A stretch of DNA of 30,199 nt from an uncultured Verrucomicrobia subdivision 3 bacterium (GTDB lineage Bacteria > Verrucomicrobiota > Verrucomicrobiia > Limisphaerales > DASXHY01): NCBI GenBank assembly GCA_937890005.1, contig CALBZA010000008.1:1-30199 (forward strand). The letters are read 5' to 3'. The notes under the pieces were generated by a model. It did not search any database. It worked only from the letters and a program-made list of their open reading frames with translations, and was not told the DNA's origin. The translations under genes and the position numbers were made by a program. Positions 8,001 to 15,987 of the stretch are shown here, one piece after another. The number at the start of each line of letters is the position of its first letter. Positions within the stretch are counted from its first letter, which is position 1.

Positions 8001-8942
8001 CCATTGCTGCTCGAATCCACTGCCGGTCGCTGCGCTGATCAGTCCCGTGCCGTCTGTGCTGAAATTTCCCGCGCTCAAAGCCCGACCTGTTTCGCGATTG
8101 ACGATCTGGTAGAAACCGGAATCGGTTTTCAGAACCTGCCACTGCTGGCTCGGAGCGAGACTTTCCGAAGCCAGACAAACGGGCGCACCGATGGCAGCAT
8201 TTCCCAACGAATCCAGAAGCTTTCCATTCGCAACCGAGCGCAAGGTGAAATACGTGGTGCCGGGAATCAGGCTGAGTATCCAGCGTTGTTCCACTGTTCC
8301 TGCCACGGTCGATTGCCGCACCTGTTCGCCGGCGGAAAGAGATTTTCCCGAATCGAGAAGCTTTGTCGTCTGACGATTCCGCAAGCTGTAAGTGCCCGGT
8401 GCAAAACCGATGGTGCGATCTTCGTCGATGCCCATGTCGCGCAGGAAGCCGCCGAGAATGCCAATCAACCGTTCAGGATTCACCCCCTCGTTGTCGTAAT
8501 TCCAGCCGTAAGGCCAGTAATGTTGCCCGTCGCAACCGATCGCAGCATTCGGTCCGTCATAGGCCTGCACCGCGTTGTGGGCATGGATGCCGGCCCATTG
8601 ACCATTTTGACGCTGGTTGCCCCAGGCCCCGTGGGTGCCGGTTCCGAACCAGTGACACATTTCATGCATCGCCACCCGGTAGCCGATGGAGCCGCCGAAC
8701 TCGATGTTTCCGTGATAGCTCGCTTGAGCGGTCGGGACACCGGCGTTGTGAGCCACGGGGATCGTGTAGGTGTAATCCGAGTAGGTATTAAAAACCGCTA
8801 CGGCCTGATCCATCGCCGCGGCGATTCTGTTGGACGCTGTGATGTCGGACGGCGTCCAGGCCCATCGCCAGCTGATCGCAGCGGACGCGGTTGAAAGTGC
8901 AAAGGTAACAAGCAGGAGAATTGAAATCGCGAACTTCTTCAT
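5022..8942 (-). CDS. Giant secreted mosaic protein: HExxH domain, ricin-like lectin, F5/8C, FN3 and LamG domains
   Basis: The 1306-aa protein has a signal peptide (1-22). A putative zinc-protease domain (about 23-180) carries HEMCHWFGTGTH at 93-104 and DGQHYWPYG at 138-146. A ricin-type trefoil (about 181-317) with QQW repeats follows, then a discoidin/F5/8C domain (about 327-456). Next come FN3 domains (about 460-548 and 552-638), a LamG/concanavalin-like domain (640-845), FN3 (852-937), LamG (940-1140) and FN3 (1146-1232). The C-terminal module (1236-1306) starts SVSGG and ends VFYRLIFP. This suggests an exported, possibly surface-bound protein acting on glycoproteins or polysaccharides. 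The start is ATG 8942, preceded by ggaag and followed by a good signal peptide; the frame stays open to 9206, but that part is dispersed repeat. Proteolytic activity is inferred from one motif. Confidence 0.85.
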   Translation of the reverse strand: MKKFAISILLLVTFALSTASAAISWRWAWTPSDITASNRIAAAMDQAVAVFNTYSDYTYTIPVAHNAGVPTAQASYHGNIEFGGSIGYRVAMHEMCHWFGTGTHGAWGNQRQNGQWAGIHAHNAVQAYDGPNAAIGCDGQHYWPYGWNYDNEGVNPERLIGILGGFLRDMGIDEDRTIGFAPGTYSLRNRQTTKLLDSGKSLSAGEQVRQSTVAGTVEQRWILSLIPGTTYFTLRSVANGKLLDSLGNAAIGAPVCLASESLAPSQQWQVLKTDSGFYQIVNRETGRALSAGNFSTDGTGLISAATGSGFEQQWKFVHTTPPTIPAGLISQFRPATASSSSSGQLPANATDGDATLTRWTASGGSYPQWWRIDLGSVHTITNIVTYWYPGWTFKYRIEVSTNDVNYTVAVDATGNTVVGTTTNALSTSARYVRITSTGISPSGGWASFYDCQIFGTPQIPATPGSLQASAVGSRQIRLSWPDVLGAAGFIVKRSLTSGGPFTIVTNGVKGIEWVDANLEPSTTYFYVVSAVNSAGQSADSIEASATTLETELPSTPTDLTALPGHNNVVLTWAASPEATLYNVKRSSEEGGPYSVIGTVPGTAFTDNTAVNGSTYFYVVSATNSVGESADSAQVTASPFAVFAHWKFDEVGGVTALDSAGSRHGTLMAGASRGPGRWNNALLLNGTSTSYATLPSGVVNSLSGNFTIATWVYVNAHSTWARLFDFGTGTTAYMFLSPVSGGNTLRYAITTSGGSGEQQINAPMLLSPGTWQHVAVVLSGTTGTLYLNGVPIGTNSSMTLRPSNLGVTTLNYIGRSQYSDPYFNGRVDDFRIYNRALTGAELSALANPEGAPDAPTMLNAVAGHNQVALNWTLSPGAVSYTVKRSLSETGPFQNLGPVVGSSFTDTGVLNGFTYYYAVAAVNGAGEGVNSTSVAATPSDLHAHWKFNETSGTAAADSAGSNNGTLTGGASWIGGRINNAVLLNGSSGYVSLPAGIVSSLNDFSITTWVFVNANSTWARVFDFGTGTGTYMFLTPQSVAGTIRYAITTGGSEQQVNGTAALTPGQWNHVAITLNGTTGILYVNGVAIGTNTSMTLKPSGLGNTTLNYIGKSQFSDPYLNGRVDDFRIYRRALTASEISTLFTAGGNVPLAPAGLTAIPGDGQVQLNWNGAAGATVYRLKRSTSSSGPFGVIASTASTASIDSMVTNGVRFFYVVSAANIVGESGNSAAVEATPSSLSPVDLAMSVSGGVLNFSWPADHIGWRLQVQINSLAEGLSTNWVDVPDSHWTNILSVPMNPENDGVFYRLIFP

Positions 8943-9106
8943 GTCTTCCGGGTGATGGCCGCGGCGCAGCAAAACAACGGCGCACGGGTCATTCATAGAT
9001 AATGCGCTGGCCGTCGGAGTTTCCGGCCAGAACAGTTGCGAGTGTGGCAGACTTTCCCGCTCAGAACCAACCGGATTTATCGCAGTGGATGCAAAGAATG
9101 TTGCCG

Positions 9107-9164
9107 AAATCTGCGAAAATCTGCGCCATCTGCGGACAACCGACAATCCGCAGATTTCGCAGAT
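9107..9164. repeat. Dispersed repeat, cgcagattt family, inverted arms
   Basis: The left arm atctgcgaaaatctgcg (9109-9125) is the inverse of the right arm cgcagatttcgcagat (9149-9164) apart from one extra base. A hairpin with a 23-base loop is therefore possible. The word pattern differs from the cgcaaag family next to it. Confidence 0.6.
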
Positions 9165-9192
9165 GAACGCGGATGATGGGACAACGGATTTA

Positions 9193-9275
9193 ACGCAAAG
9201 GCGCAAAGATTCGAAAACCCAGAGGTTCGCAGAGTCTTTTTCTTTCTCTGCGCCTCGGCGTCTCTGCGGTTATTC
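9193..9275. repeat. Dispersed repeat, cgcaaag family, second copy
   Basis: The left part aacgcaaaggcgcaaaga (9193-9210) and the right part tctctgcgcctcggcg to tctctgcggtta (about 9244-9272) are imperfect inverted versions. They resemble the element at 1834-1980, between pabB and pabC. Confidence 0.55.
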
Positions 9276-9316
9276 GAAGCTTCTTTCGATATCCTCCAGC
9301 ACCGCTTTCGAGCATT

Positions 9317-9350
9317 AAAAAGCGGCAGAAGGTAAGAACCTTCTGCCGCT
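9317..9350 (-). terminator. Rho-independent terminator of the 2092-aa protein gene
   Basis: A perfect 13-bp stem (agcggcagaaggt at 9321-9333 with accttctgccgct at 9338-9350) has a 4-base loop. Read on the minus strand it is followed by ttttaatgct. It lies about 55 bases beyond the stop codon of the gene ending at 9406. A second hairpin with related stem sequence lies between it and the gene. Confidence 0.85.
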
Positions 9351-9364
9351 GTGAATTCATTTCA

Positions 9365-9393
9365 TTTCTGCCGAAAGTTTTTTCCGGCAGAAA
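9365..9393 (-). terminator. Second hairpin between stop codon and main terminator
   Basis: Arms tttctgccg (9365-9373) and cggcagaaa (9385-9393) pair perfectly over 9 bp with an 11-base loop containing tttttt. The stem shares ctgccg/cggcag with the terminator at 9321-9350, so alternative pairings between the two hairpins are possible. It may protect the 3' end or act as a weak terminator. Confidence 0.45.
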
Positions 9394-9405
9394 CGTGCGC
9401 CCTTA

Positions 9406-12400
9406 TCAGGGCTGGCGCAGGCGGAAGAACACCGCCGGAGCCGCCGGATCGACCGCGATGTTCGTCGAGGTCACAGACGCGCTGCCAGGAACATCCTGCC
9501 AGTTGTCCGACAATCCCATGCCGAGCGTGTTGGTCTGAACCTGCAGCACCCAGCCGAGGTGCGTGCCCGGCCACGAGAGCGAGACCGTTCCACCCGAGAC
9601 GCTGAAGCTGATGTTCGTCGGCTCCTGCACCACTGGCGTCGCGCTTTCGACGACCACCGTGCCGTCCACCGTGAGGTTGGACAGGTTCCACGTCACGTTC
9701 TGGTTCGGCGTGTGCGACACAACCGTGAACGAACCGCTGTAACCACCCGCTGTGTTGAACAGCTTGAACGAGTCACCGGGCTGCAGTTCCGCGCCTGTGT
9801 TCGTCAGGACCAGCGTTCCGCCGTAAACGATCGGAGCGCCGCCGAGTTCAAGCAGGTCGTTGCCGCCGGTGCGATCCACTTCCATCACAACCGCGCCTTC
9901 CAGCGTGGGCGTGGAGCTGAGCGTCAGGGTGCCGATGCCGTTGTCGCCGGGCGCCAGAGCTGCGCCGCTGCGGACGATGACCTGGCCGCTGATCGTTCCG
10001 ATGCCGCCAAGCGCGCCATTGCTGACGATCGTCGAACCGGTGTAGGTGTTGAATCCGTTCAACGCCAGGGTGCCGGCCCCGAGTTTCACCAGTCCGCCAC
10101 CCATTCCACCGTCAGCCAGCGACTGGGCGATGGAGATGTTGTGCGAGGAGCTGTCGATGACAGCGTCGGCCTGGATGTTCGCAGCGTCGAGGCCTTCCAT
10201 GAAGTTCGCGCTGCTCGCTGCGGCGACCACTTTTCCGCCGTTGAAGTTGAAGGTGCTGAATCCGCTTCCGCCCACTTTGCGAATCTGCGGAACCGTCAGC
10301 GTGCCGCCGTTCAGGTTGTAGGTGTAGGTGCCTGAACCTGCGTTGCCGATGTTGAGCGAACCGGTGCCGCCGACAGTGACACCTTCGTCGCTGTAGAACG
10401 TGACCGAGCCGCCGTTCTGATCAAACGTGCTCGAACCGGAATTGTTTCCGTTCTGGCCGAAGATGATCGACGCACTGTTGAACAGATTGATCGTTCCGGA
10501 ATTCAGCGTGACGTAACCGTTGCACGGATCCCAGTAACCGAGGTAGAGCGCGGTGGCGCCGATGTTCAGCGTGCCGCCATTGTTGGTCAGGATGCCCCAG
10601 AGGTCTCCGCTGCCCGCGAATGCAAGCCGCACGAAACCGGAGGCGTTCACCGTGGCGCCAGCGCCGATCGTCATCACGTTCGTGCCCACGCGGGTGTTGT
10701 TGTTGCCGTAACCGATTTCGATGTTTCCGGCATACGTGGTGCCGCCAGTGATGTTCGCAGTGCCGATGCCCATGCCTGAGCCGGCGCCGCGACCGACGTA
10801 GCAGTTGCCGAGCACCGCCGTGCCGCCGGACTGATTGAAAGTGCCGTAATTCACGGCGCTGCTGCCTTCACCGAGGTAGGTTTCACCGACCATGTTGCTG
10901 ACCGATCCGCTGTTCAGGTTGATCGTGCCGCTGGGCGTGGTGCCGAGCGTGCCGAGTGTCAGGTTGCCCGTGCCGGCGTGGACGAGTGAACCGCCATTGA
11001 CGTTCACCGTGCCCGTGCCGCCACTGCGACCGACCACCAGCCAGTTCGAGGAGACCAGCGTCGCGCCCGGCTGAATGTCCAGCACAGACGTTGAACCGGC
11101 TTCATGCCCGACCCAGATTTCCGTCGTGGATTCGACCTTGCCGTTCAGCGTCAAGGCACCGGTGCCCCTCATGATGAAGCGTCCTGTGCCCGTGACTGAG
11201 CCACCAAACGTGGTGCTGTTGTTGTTGCCGCCCGTGATCAGATCTGCGCCGGAAATGAGCAGGACGTTGCCGCCATTGGCTCCGCCGCCTGCCAGCGATC
11301 CGACTGTTTCAGAATTGCTGACCACCAGGGTGGCGCCCGTGACGTTGGCGAGTGTGACGGCGCTCAGGTCGCCGATGGCGCTGCCGCCAGCAACTGCGAG
11401 CGTGCCGCCTCCAATCACCGTGTCGCCGGTGTAGCTGTTGTTCGTGAGGCTGATCGTTGCCGAGCCAGAGCCGAGCTTGGTCAGCCCGGCGATGCCGCTG
11501 ATGCGACCGGAGCCCTGGAAGGTGTAGGCAACGACGTTGTTGCTGATCGCAACACTCAACGGATTCACCGCGCTGTTCAGACGGACCAGGCCATCGCCTG
11601 TGTCGTCGAAGGAAACCGCGTCACCCGGAATGCTTGCTTCCTGGTAGGTGGTGAGTTCACTGCCCGTGAGCCAGTTGGTCGTCACGTCGATGTCCCAGAG
11701 ATTCGGAACAAGGCCCGTGGTGCCATTCCATGTGATGCCGCCGCCGACCGATGTCACCACTGCGTAGAGCGTCTTGTTGACGACGTCGTTCGACAGCGTG
11801 GCCGTCGTGCCGCGGGGCGCAATCAATCCCGCGAACGAACCTGAGAGGCTCGAGTATTTCAGAATCGGGAAGGTTCCGACCGTGAAGATGCCGCCAACGC
11901 GGATCGAAGCCGAGCCGTTGATCGTGATCGCACCTGCGTTCAACAGGGCGTTTGTCGGATTGCCTGAGACGCTATAGACAAACTCAAGCGTGCTGGCTCC
12001 TCCCGAACCGAGGTTCAGGCCGCCGATCGTTGCGCTGTTGGTCGTGTAAGTGGTGCCCACACCGAATGCAGCTCCGTTTGCCACTGTGAACGTGCTGGCT
12101 GTCTGATGGATCGGCGTAACGAACAACCGGCCTTCGTTCACCAGCGTGGTGCCGAGGAAGGTGTTGCCGCTGTGAGCGATTGTCACTGTTCCCTTGCCGA
12201 CCTTGGTCAGTCCGCCACTGACGTTCGCCGCCAGCGAGATCGTGTTGACGGTCGGCTGAACAACCATCGAGCCACCGCCAATGAAGTTCACCCACAGACT
12301 GTCTCCCGCGGTGTAACCCTGTCCGGGTGAAGTGATGGTGATGCCGGTGACAACACCCGCCGATGAAATCGTGGCAATCGCCGTCGCATTGCTGCCGGTG

Positions 12401-15400
12401 CCGCCGGAAATCGTCACGATAGGCGGTGCAATGTAGCCCGATCCACCGTTCGCGAGCGAGATGCTGCTCACACCATAGCCGATCGGAGCCGTCATCGGCT
12501 GGGTCAGGGAGACCGCATGGCCGTTGTCGTCGATGATTGCACCACCGTTGAAGACCGCCGCGCTGCCCACTGAGAAGAGGCTGCTGGAGTTGGTCACGGC
12601 GCGAATCGTGCCGCCGTTGAAGCTGATGTGCCCCGGATTTCCGACGATGCCATTCACCTGGACGACACCGCCCTTGAGGTTCAACAGACCGGTTCCAGCG
12701 CGGAACTCAATTTCCTGGGTCGCGCTGTAGAGGCTGCCGCCGAGCACGTTGATGATTGAGGTCTGTTCTTCACCCCAGTTCAGGCCTGCACCGTCGCCCG
12801 CGAAGCTCAACGAACCGTCGTAGATGTTGAGAACGCCGGTTTCGGGATTCGATCCACGGCCCATGACAAGCCAGCCGAGGTTGTTCACCGTGCCACCTTT
12901 GACTTCCAGGAGACCGTCGCCCGCAGGTGTTGGCGGCCAGGGCATGCCGGTCGGATTGTTTTCACCGGCCACTGCGATTCCGTTCACGGTCAGTGTGCCG
13001 CCGGAGATCGAATAATAACCGTAGCTTCCGGCAATATTTCCGATGGAAAGCAGATCGCCGATGGTTCCATTGGTGGCGACCACGTTTCCGCCCGTTTGAT
13101 ACACGGCGCCATGTGCCGAACCTTCGTTACCGACATAGATGTAACTGGACTTGAGATCGCCGGAGACGTTCAGGATGGCATCGCCGTAGGTGCTGCCCAC
13201 TGCGGTGTAGGTGGCCTGGGCGGTGCCGGTCAAATTCACGGAGCCGGCGCCGATGTTGATCGGACCGGTCTGCGTAACGGTTCCGCCGAGGGTCAGTTTG
13301 CCGTCACCGAGTTTGGTCAATGCGCCTGAACCGGAAATGGCTCCGTTCAGCTGCGCCGTGGTTCCGCCTATAACGCTCAGGGAGCTGTCGGCTCCAATCG
13401 TGATCGGACGGGTGCTGACGACCGGACCGTCGAATTGAAGTCCTCCGCCCTGAAGCGTGACCAGAGAAGAAGCGTTACCGAGGCCGGAGTCGTTGGTGAT
13501 AACGACATTGCCGCCTGTGATGATTGTTCCACCTGTGTAGCTGTTGCTGGTGAGGAGAGACACCGAGCCGCTGTTCAGGACCTGGACCGCTGTAGAACCG
13601 GCAATGCCGCCAGTTCCGGCAATGCTGTAGTTTTGCGAAGCGTTGAACTTCACGGTCGTGGGAACAACGGTTGTGTTCAGCGTCACATCCGCTGCGCCGG
13701 GATAAACAGAATCGTCGAAGACGACATTGTCACCGTAGCTGTTTCCGGAGTACTGGAGATATCTCGCAGTTCCGTAGTTCCAGTTCATGCTGCTGTTGAT
13801 GTTCCAGACCGGCAGAAGATTGCCGTTGCTGTCCGCGCCATACCACGTGAGGTTCTGGCCTGCGGCGGTGATGACGAGGTCGAGCGAGCTTCCGGAATCA
13901 GCGAGCCGGGCCACAACACCCGTCGGCAGTGAGCCAAGTCGGAAGTTGTTGGTCGGGACGGATGAACCCGTATAGATGAGCGGATAGGTGCCGATGGTGA
14001 GCGCTGTTCCCGAGATGTTGATGATGTTGGTTCCCGTGACACTGATCGAGGTTGCGGAAATCGCCGGGGATCCCGGAGCTGAGGCAGCACCGTAGTCAAG
14101 GTTCAGGGCTGTGGCGCCACTAAACGTGATGGCACCCGCGTAGAGTGAAGCGGCGCCGTCACTCAACAAAACACCAAGGGCAGCGTCAGTGACCGAGATC
14201 GAACCGGGGTAGTTTCCAAATGCTGCAGACACTTCGAGAGTGCCCCCGCTGACAATCGTGGACCCCGAGTAATAGTAACCCCCGGCGAGTGTGAGTGTGC
14301 CTTCGCCCAGCTTCGTCAGGCCGCCGCCGCCACCGTCTTGAAGCATCGGCTTCACGGTCACGTCCCAGCCGGCGGTGTCGATGATCGCGCCCCCCGCGAG
14401 CACGTTTACGGAGAGATCGTTAATGAAGCTGGCGCTGTTGGTCGTCGCCTTGAGCGTGCCGCCATTGAAATTGAAAGTGCCGAATGCTGATGCACTGGTT
14501 TTCTGAATCCTCGGAACGGTCAGCGTACCGCCGTTGAGGTTGTAGGTGTAGGTGCCGCTGCTGTTGCCGCTTCCGAGATTCAGGTGACCGGTGCCGCCCG
14601 CGTTGGTGCCGCCGTCGCTGTAGAACGTGACCGTTCCGCCGTTTTGGTCGAACGTGGCGATGCCGGAATGATTGCCGCCGTTGCCGAACGAGATATACGC
14701 ATTGTTCAGCAGGTTCAGCGCACCGGAATTCTGCACGAACATCGCTTCGGTCGCGTCGTAAACGGTCATTTCCATATTACCGCTACCGGCCGTGTTGACA
14801 TTGATGGTTCCACCCGAATTGGTGACCGCGCCGATCGCCGAGGCGTTGCCGGCGAAGCCGAGCGTCAGCCATGTCCGGGAATTCAACGTGCCGCCCGTGA
14901 TGGTTCCCGAACCGGTCAATGTCGATGAAGCATTGGCGCCGCGGGAGAAGACGAGGCTGTTTGCCGTGAAGCTGCCGCCGCTCATGTTGAGCGTACCGCC
15001 GCCGCCCTGGCCCTGACCGTAGAAAACGCTGCCGAACTGGACCTCGCCCCCGACTTCCACAGAGCCGTTATCCAGATTGATTGTGGCAACGCCTCCGTTC
15101 GCTGAACCAACCGCAATCGTGCCCGGGACAGACAGGCGCCCGGAAGTATTCACGTTGAACGTCGTGACTGTTCCCGCATCAAGACCGAGGAGAAGGTTGC
15201 CGCCCCCTGTGCTCTCCGGATTTCCAACCAGGAGATTTCCACTTCCAAGTCCGTAACCGGTGAATCCGCTTCCACTGAGGGTTGTATCAGCGAGATTGTA
15301 CGTGGCGACGCCGCCCGCATATCCCACCAGCATCCAGTTGTTGACCCCGGTAAAAGCATCACCGGAGATGTGATCGACCTGGCCAACAAAGGCACCGCCG

Positions 15401-15684
15401 GCCACCTGGATGTCCACCGGTGTGGCAGCGATGGTTGAAGTGATCGTCGCGATGTTTGGCGTGACGGTGTTGATCAGGGCGTTTCCGCCCGAGGGAACTC
15501 CTTCCGTCCAGTTCAACGGGTCATTCCAATCCGAGCTGACAGCTCCGGTCCACGACGAATCGGCGCTGTATGCCTTGAATGGGACGACCGCGCCGACCAG
15601 CAGGGAGACGGTTGTCACAGCAAGCCGGGCAACGCGACGGGATGGCGTTCCAGGTTTTGAGGTTCCTAGTTTGATGCTTTTCAT
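9406..15684 (-). CDS. Giant secreted autotransporter-associated beta-strand repeat protein
   Basis: The 2092-aa protein has a basic N-terminus and signal peptide (about 1-41). It is then almost wholly Gly/Ser/Thr/Asn-rich repeats predicted to form a beta-solenoid. Beta-strand repeat motifs of the type GGLTKLGEGTLTLAGG recur near residues 452, 785, 1153, 1395 and 1861; many shorter units read NLNGGTLTVP, FNFNGG or GTINLNSG. A block of about 200 residues is present twice (about 285-485 and 1698-1891). No outer-membrane beta-barrel is present: the protein ends in a 70-residue module (about 2022-2092) starting SVSGG, containing SWPGTHLGWVLQVQTN and ending VFFRLRQP. The same module ends the 1306-aa protein downstream. 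Likely role: adhesin or surface-layer protein. ATG 15684 gives an intact signal peptide; no clear Shine-Dalgarno is seen. A double hairpin follows the gene. Confidence 0.88.
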   Translation of the reverse strand: MKSIKLGTSKPGTPSRRVARLAVTTVSLLVGAVVPFKAYSADSSWTGAVSSDWNDPLNWTEGVPSGGNALINTVTPNIATITSTIAATPVDIQVAGGAFVGQVDHISGDAFTGVNNWMLVGYAGGVATYNLADTTLSGSGFTGYGLGSGNLLVGNPESTGGGNLLLGLDAGTVTTFNVNTSGRLSVPGTIAVGSANGGVATINLDNGSVEVGGEVQFGSVFYGQGQGGGGTLNMSGGSFTANSLVFSRGANASSTLTGSGTITGGTLNSRTWLTLGFAGNASAIGAVTNSGGTINVNTAGSGNMEMTVYDATEAMFVQNSGALNLLNNAYISFGNGGNHSGIATFDQNGGTVTFYSDGGTNAGGTGHLNLGSGNSSGTYTYNLNGGTLTVPRIQKTSASAFGTFNFNGGTLKATTNSASFINDLSVNVLAGGAIIDTAGWDVTVKPMLQDGGGGGLTKLGEGTLTLAGGYYYSGSTIVSGGTLEVSAAFGNYPGSISVTDAALGVLLSDGAASLYAGAITFSGATALNLDYGAASAPGSPAISATSISVTGTNIINISGTALTIGTYPLIYTGSSVPTNNFRLGSLPTGVVARLADSGSSLDLVITAAGQNLTWYGADSNGNLLPVWNINSSMNWNYGTARYLQYSGNSYGDNVVFDDSVYPGAADVTLNTTVVPTTVKFNASQNYSIAGTGGIAGSTAVQVLNSGSVSLLTSNSYTGGTIITGGNVVITNDSGLGNASSLVTLQGGGLQFDGPVVSTRPITIGADSSLSVIGGTTAQLNGAISGSGALTKLGDGKLTLGGTVTQTGPINIGAGSVNLTGTAQATYTAVGSTYGDAILNVSGDLKSSYIYVGNEGSAHGAVYQTGGNVVATNGTIGDLLSIGNIAGSYGYYSISGGTLTVNGIAVAGENNPTGMPWPPTPAGDGLLEVKGGTVNNLGWLVMGRGSNPETGVLNIYDGSLSFAGDGAGLNWGEEQTSIINVLGGSLYSATQEIEFRAGTGLLNLKGGVVQVNGIVGNPGHISFNGGTIRAVTNSSSLFSVGSAAVFNGGAIIDDNGHAVSLTQPMTAPIGYGVSSISLANGGSGYIAPPIVTISGGTGSNATAIATISSAGVVTGITITSPGQGYTAGDSLWVNFIGGGSMVVQPTVNTISLAANVSGGLTKVGKGTVTIAHSGNTFLGTTLVNEGRLFVTPIHQTASTFTVANGAAFGVGTTYTTNSATIGGLNLGSGGASTLEFVYSVSGNPTNALLNAGAITINGSASIRVGGIFTVGTFPILKYSSLSGSFAGLIAPRGTTATLSNDVVNKTLYAVVTSVGGGITWNGTTGLVPNLWDIDVTTNWLTGSELTTYQEASIPGDAVSFDDTGDGLVRLNSAVNPLSVAISNNVVAYTFQGSGRISGIAGLTKLGSGSATISLTNNSYTGDTVIGGGTLAVAGGSAIGDLSAVTLANVTGATLVVSNSETVGSLAGGGANGGNVLLISGADLITGGNNNSTTFGGSVTGTGRFIMRGTGALTLNGKVESTTEIWVGHEAGSTSVLDIQPGATLVSSNWLVVGRSGGTGTVNVNGGSLVHAGTGNLTLGTLGTTPSGTINLNSGSVSNMVGETYLGEGSSAVNYGTFNQSGGTAVLGNCYVGRGAGSGMGIGTANITGGTTYAGNIEIGYGNNNTRVGTNVMTIGAGATVNASGFVRLAFAGSGDLWGILTNNGGTLNIGATALYLGYWDPCNGYVTLNSGTINLFNSASIIFGQNGNNSGSSTFDQNGGSVTFYSDEGVTVGGTGSLNIGNAGSGTYTYNLNGGTLTVPQIRKVGGSGFSTFNFNGGKVVAAASSANFMEGLDAANIQADAVIDSSSHNISIAQSLADGGMGGGLVKLGAGTLALNGFNTYTGSTIVSNGALGGIGTISGQVIVRSGAALAPGDNGIGTLTLSSTPTLEGAVVMEVDRTGGNDLLELGGAPIVYGGTLVLTNTGAELQPGDSFKLFNTAGGYSGSFTVVSHTPNQNVTWNLSNLTVDGTVVVESATPVVQEPTNISFSVSGGTVSLSWPGTHLGWVLQVQTNTLGMGLSDNWQDVPGSASVTSTNIAVDPAAPAVFFRLRQP

Positions 15685-15987
15685 TTTGTATCAGTGGTGG
15701 TTCTGTGAACCGGAAAAATGCCAGAGGCCAAATCGATCCAGGTCTAACGCAGTTCGGCAGGCCAGAAACACAACACCTGCAATAGTGAGGTGCGACGCCA
15801 CTTCTGCAATCCGGCCAAAAAGTTTCAAAAATTTTTCCAGGAAATCGATTGCACCCGGATTTTTTCGATTTCGACGCCTTCTGCAGGAAATTCTGAAGCC
15901 ATCGTAAGATTCAACATCACTGAACTTGATCCATCTGAACGAACCCGCCTGCGAATTGGTTGGATGCGTCTGAAAGGAAAGAAGCAC
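15685..15987. other. Gap between kinase and giant repeat protein; no gene supported
   Basis: This 303-bp stretch must carry the promoter of the minus-strand gene starting at 15684. It is more AT-rich than its surroundings around 15820-15870, with a perfect palindrome aaaaattttt at 15828-15837. A GTG-started minus-strand frame of 98 codons (15691-15987) fills the gap almost exactly. It has a short hydrophobic stretch but no recognisable family and no ribosome site, so it is not called. No clear terminator was seen after the kinase gene. Confidence 0.5.

Larger units (their letters stand above)
8943..9316. other. Intergenic region rich in dispersed repeats
   Basis: No gene is supported here. 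The stretch holds the likely promoter region of the minus-strand gene starting at 8942 and two dispersed repeats, described separately at 9107-9164 and 9193-9275. Open frames crossing it are translations of these repeats. Confidence 0.6.

Noticed and set aside
8630..8670. Assignment to a standard metzincin family
   Set aside because: The third histidine is one position too far, so only a general zinc-peptidase-like motif is claimed.
8943..9206. N-terminal extension of 88 residues on the giant mosaic protein
   Set aside because: It would put the signal peptide in the interior, and its first half translates the cgcagattt repeat; ATG 8942 has ggaag at proper distance.
9406..15684. PEP-CTERM sorting signal or beta-barrel at the C-terminus of the repeat protein
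   Set aside because: No PEP motif, terminal hydrophobic helix or barrel strands are present; the protein ends in VFFRLRQP.
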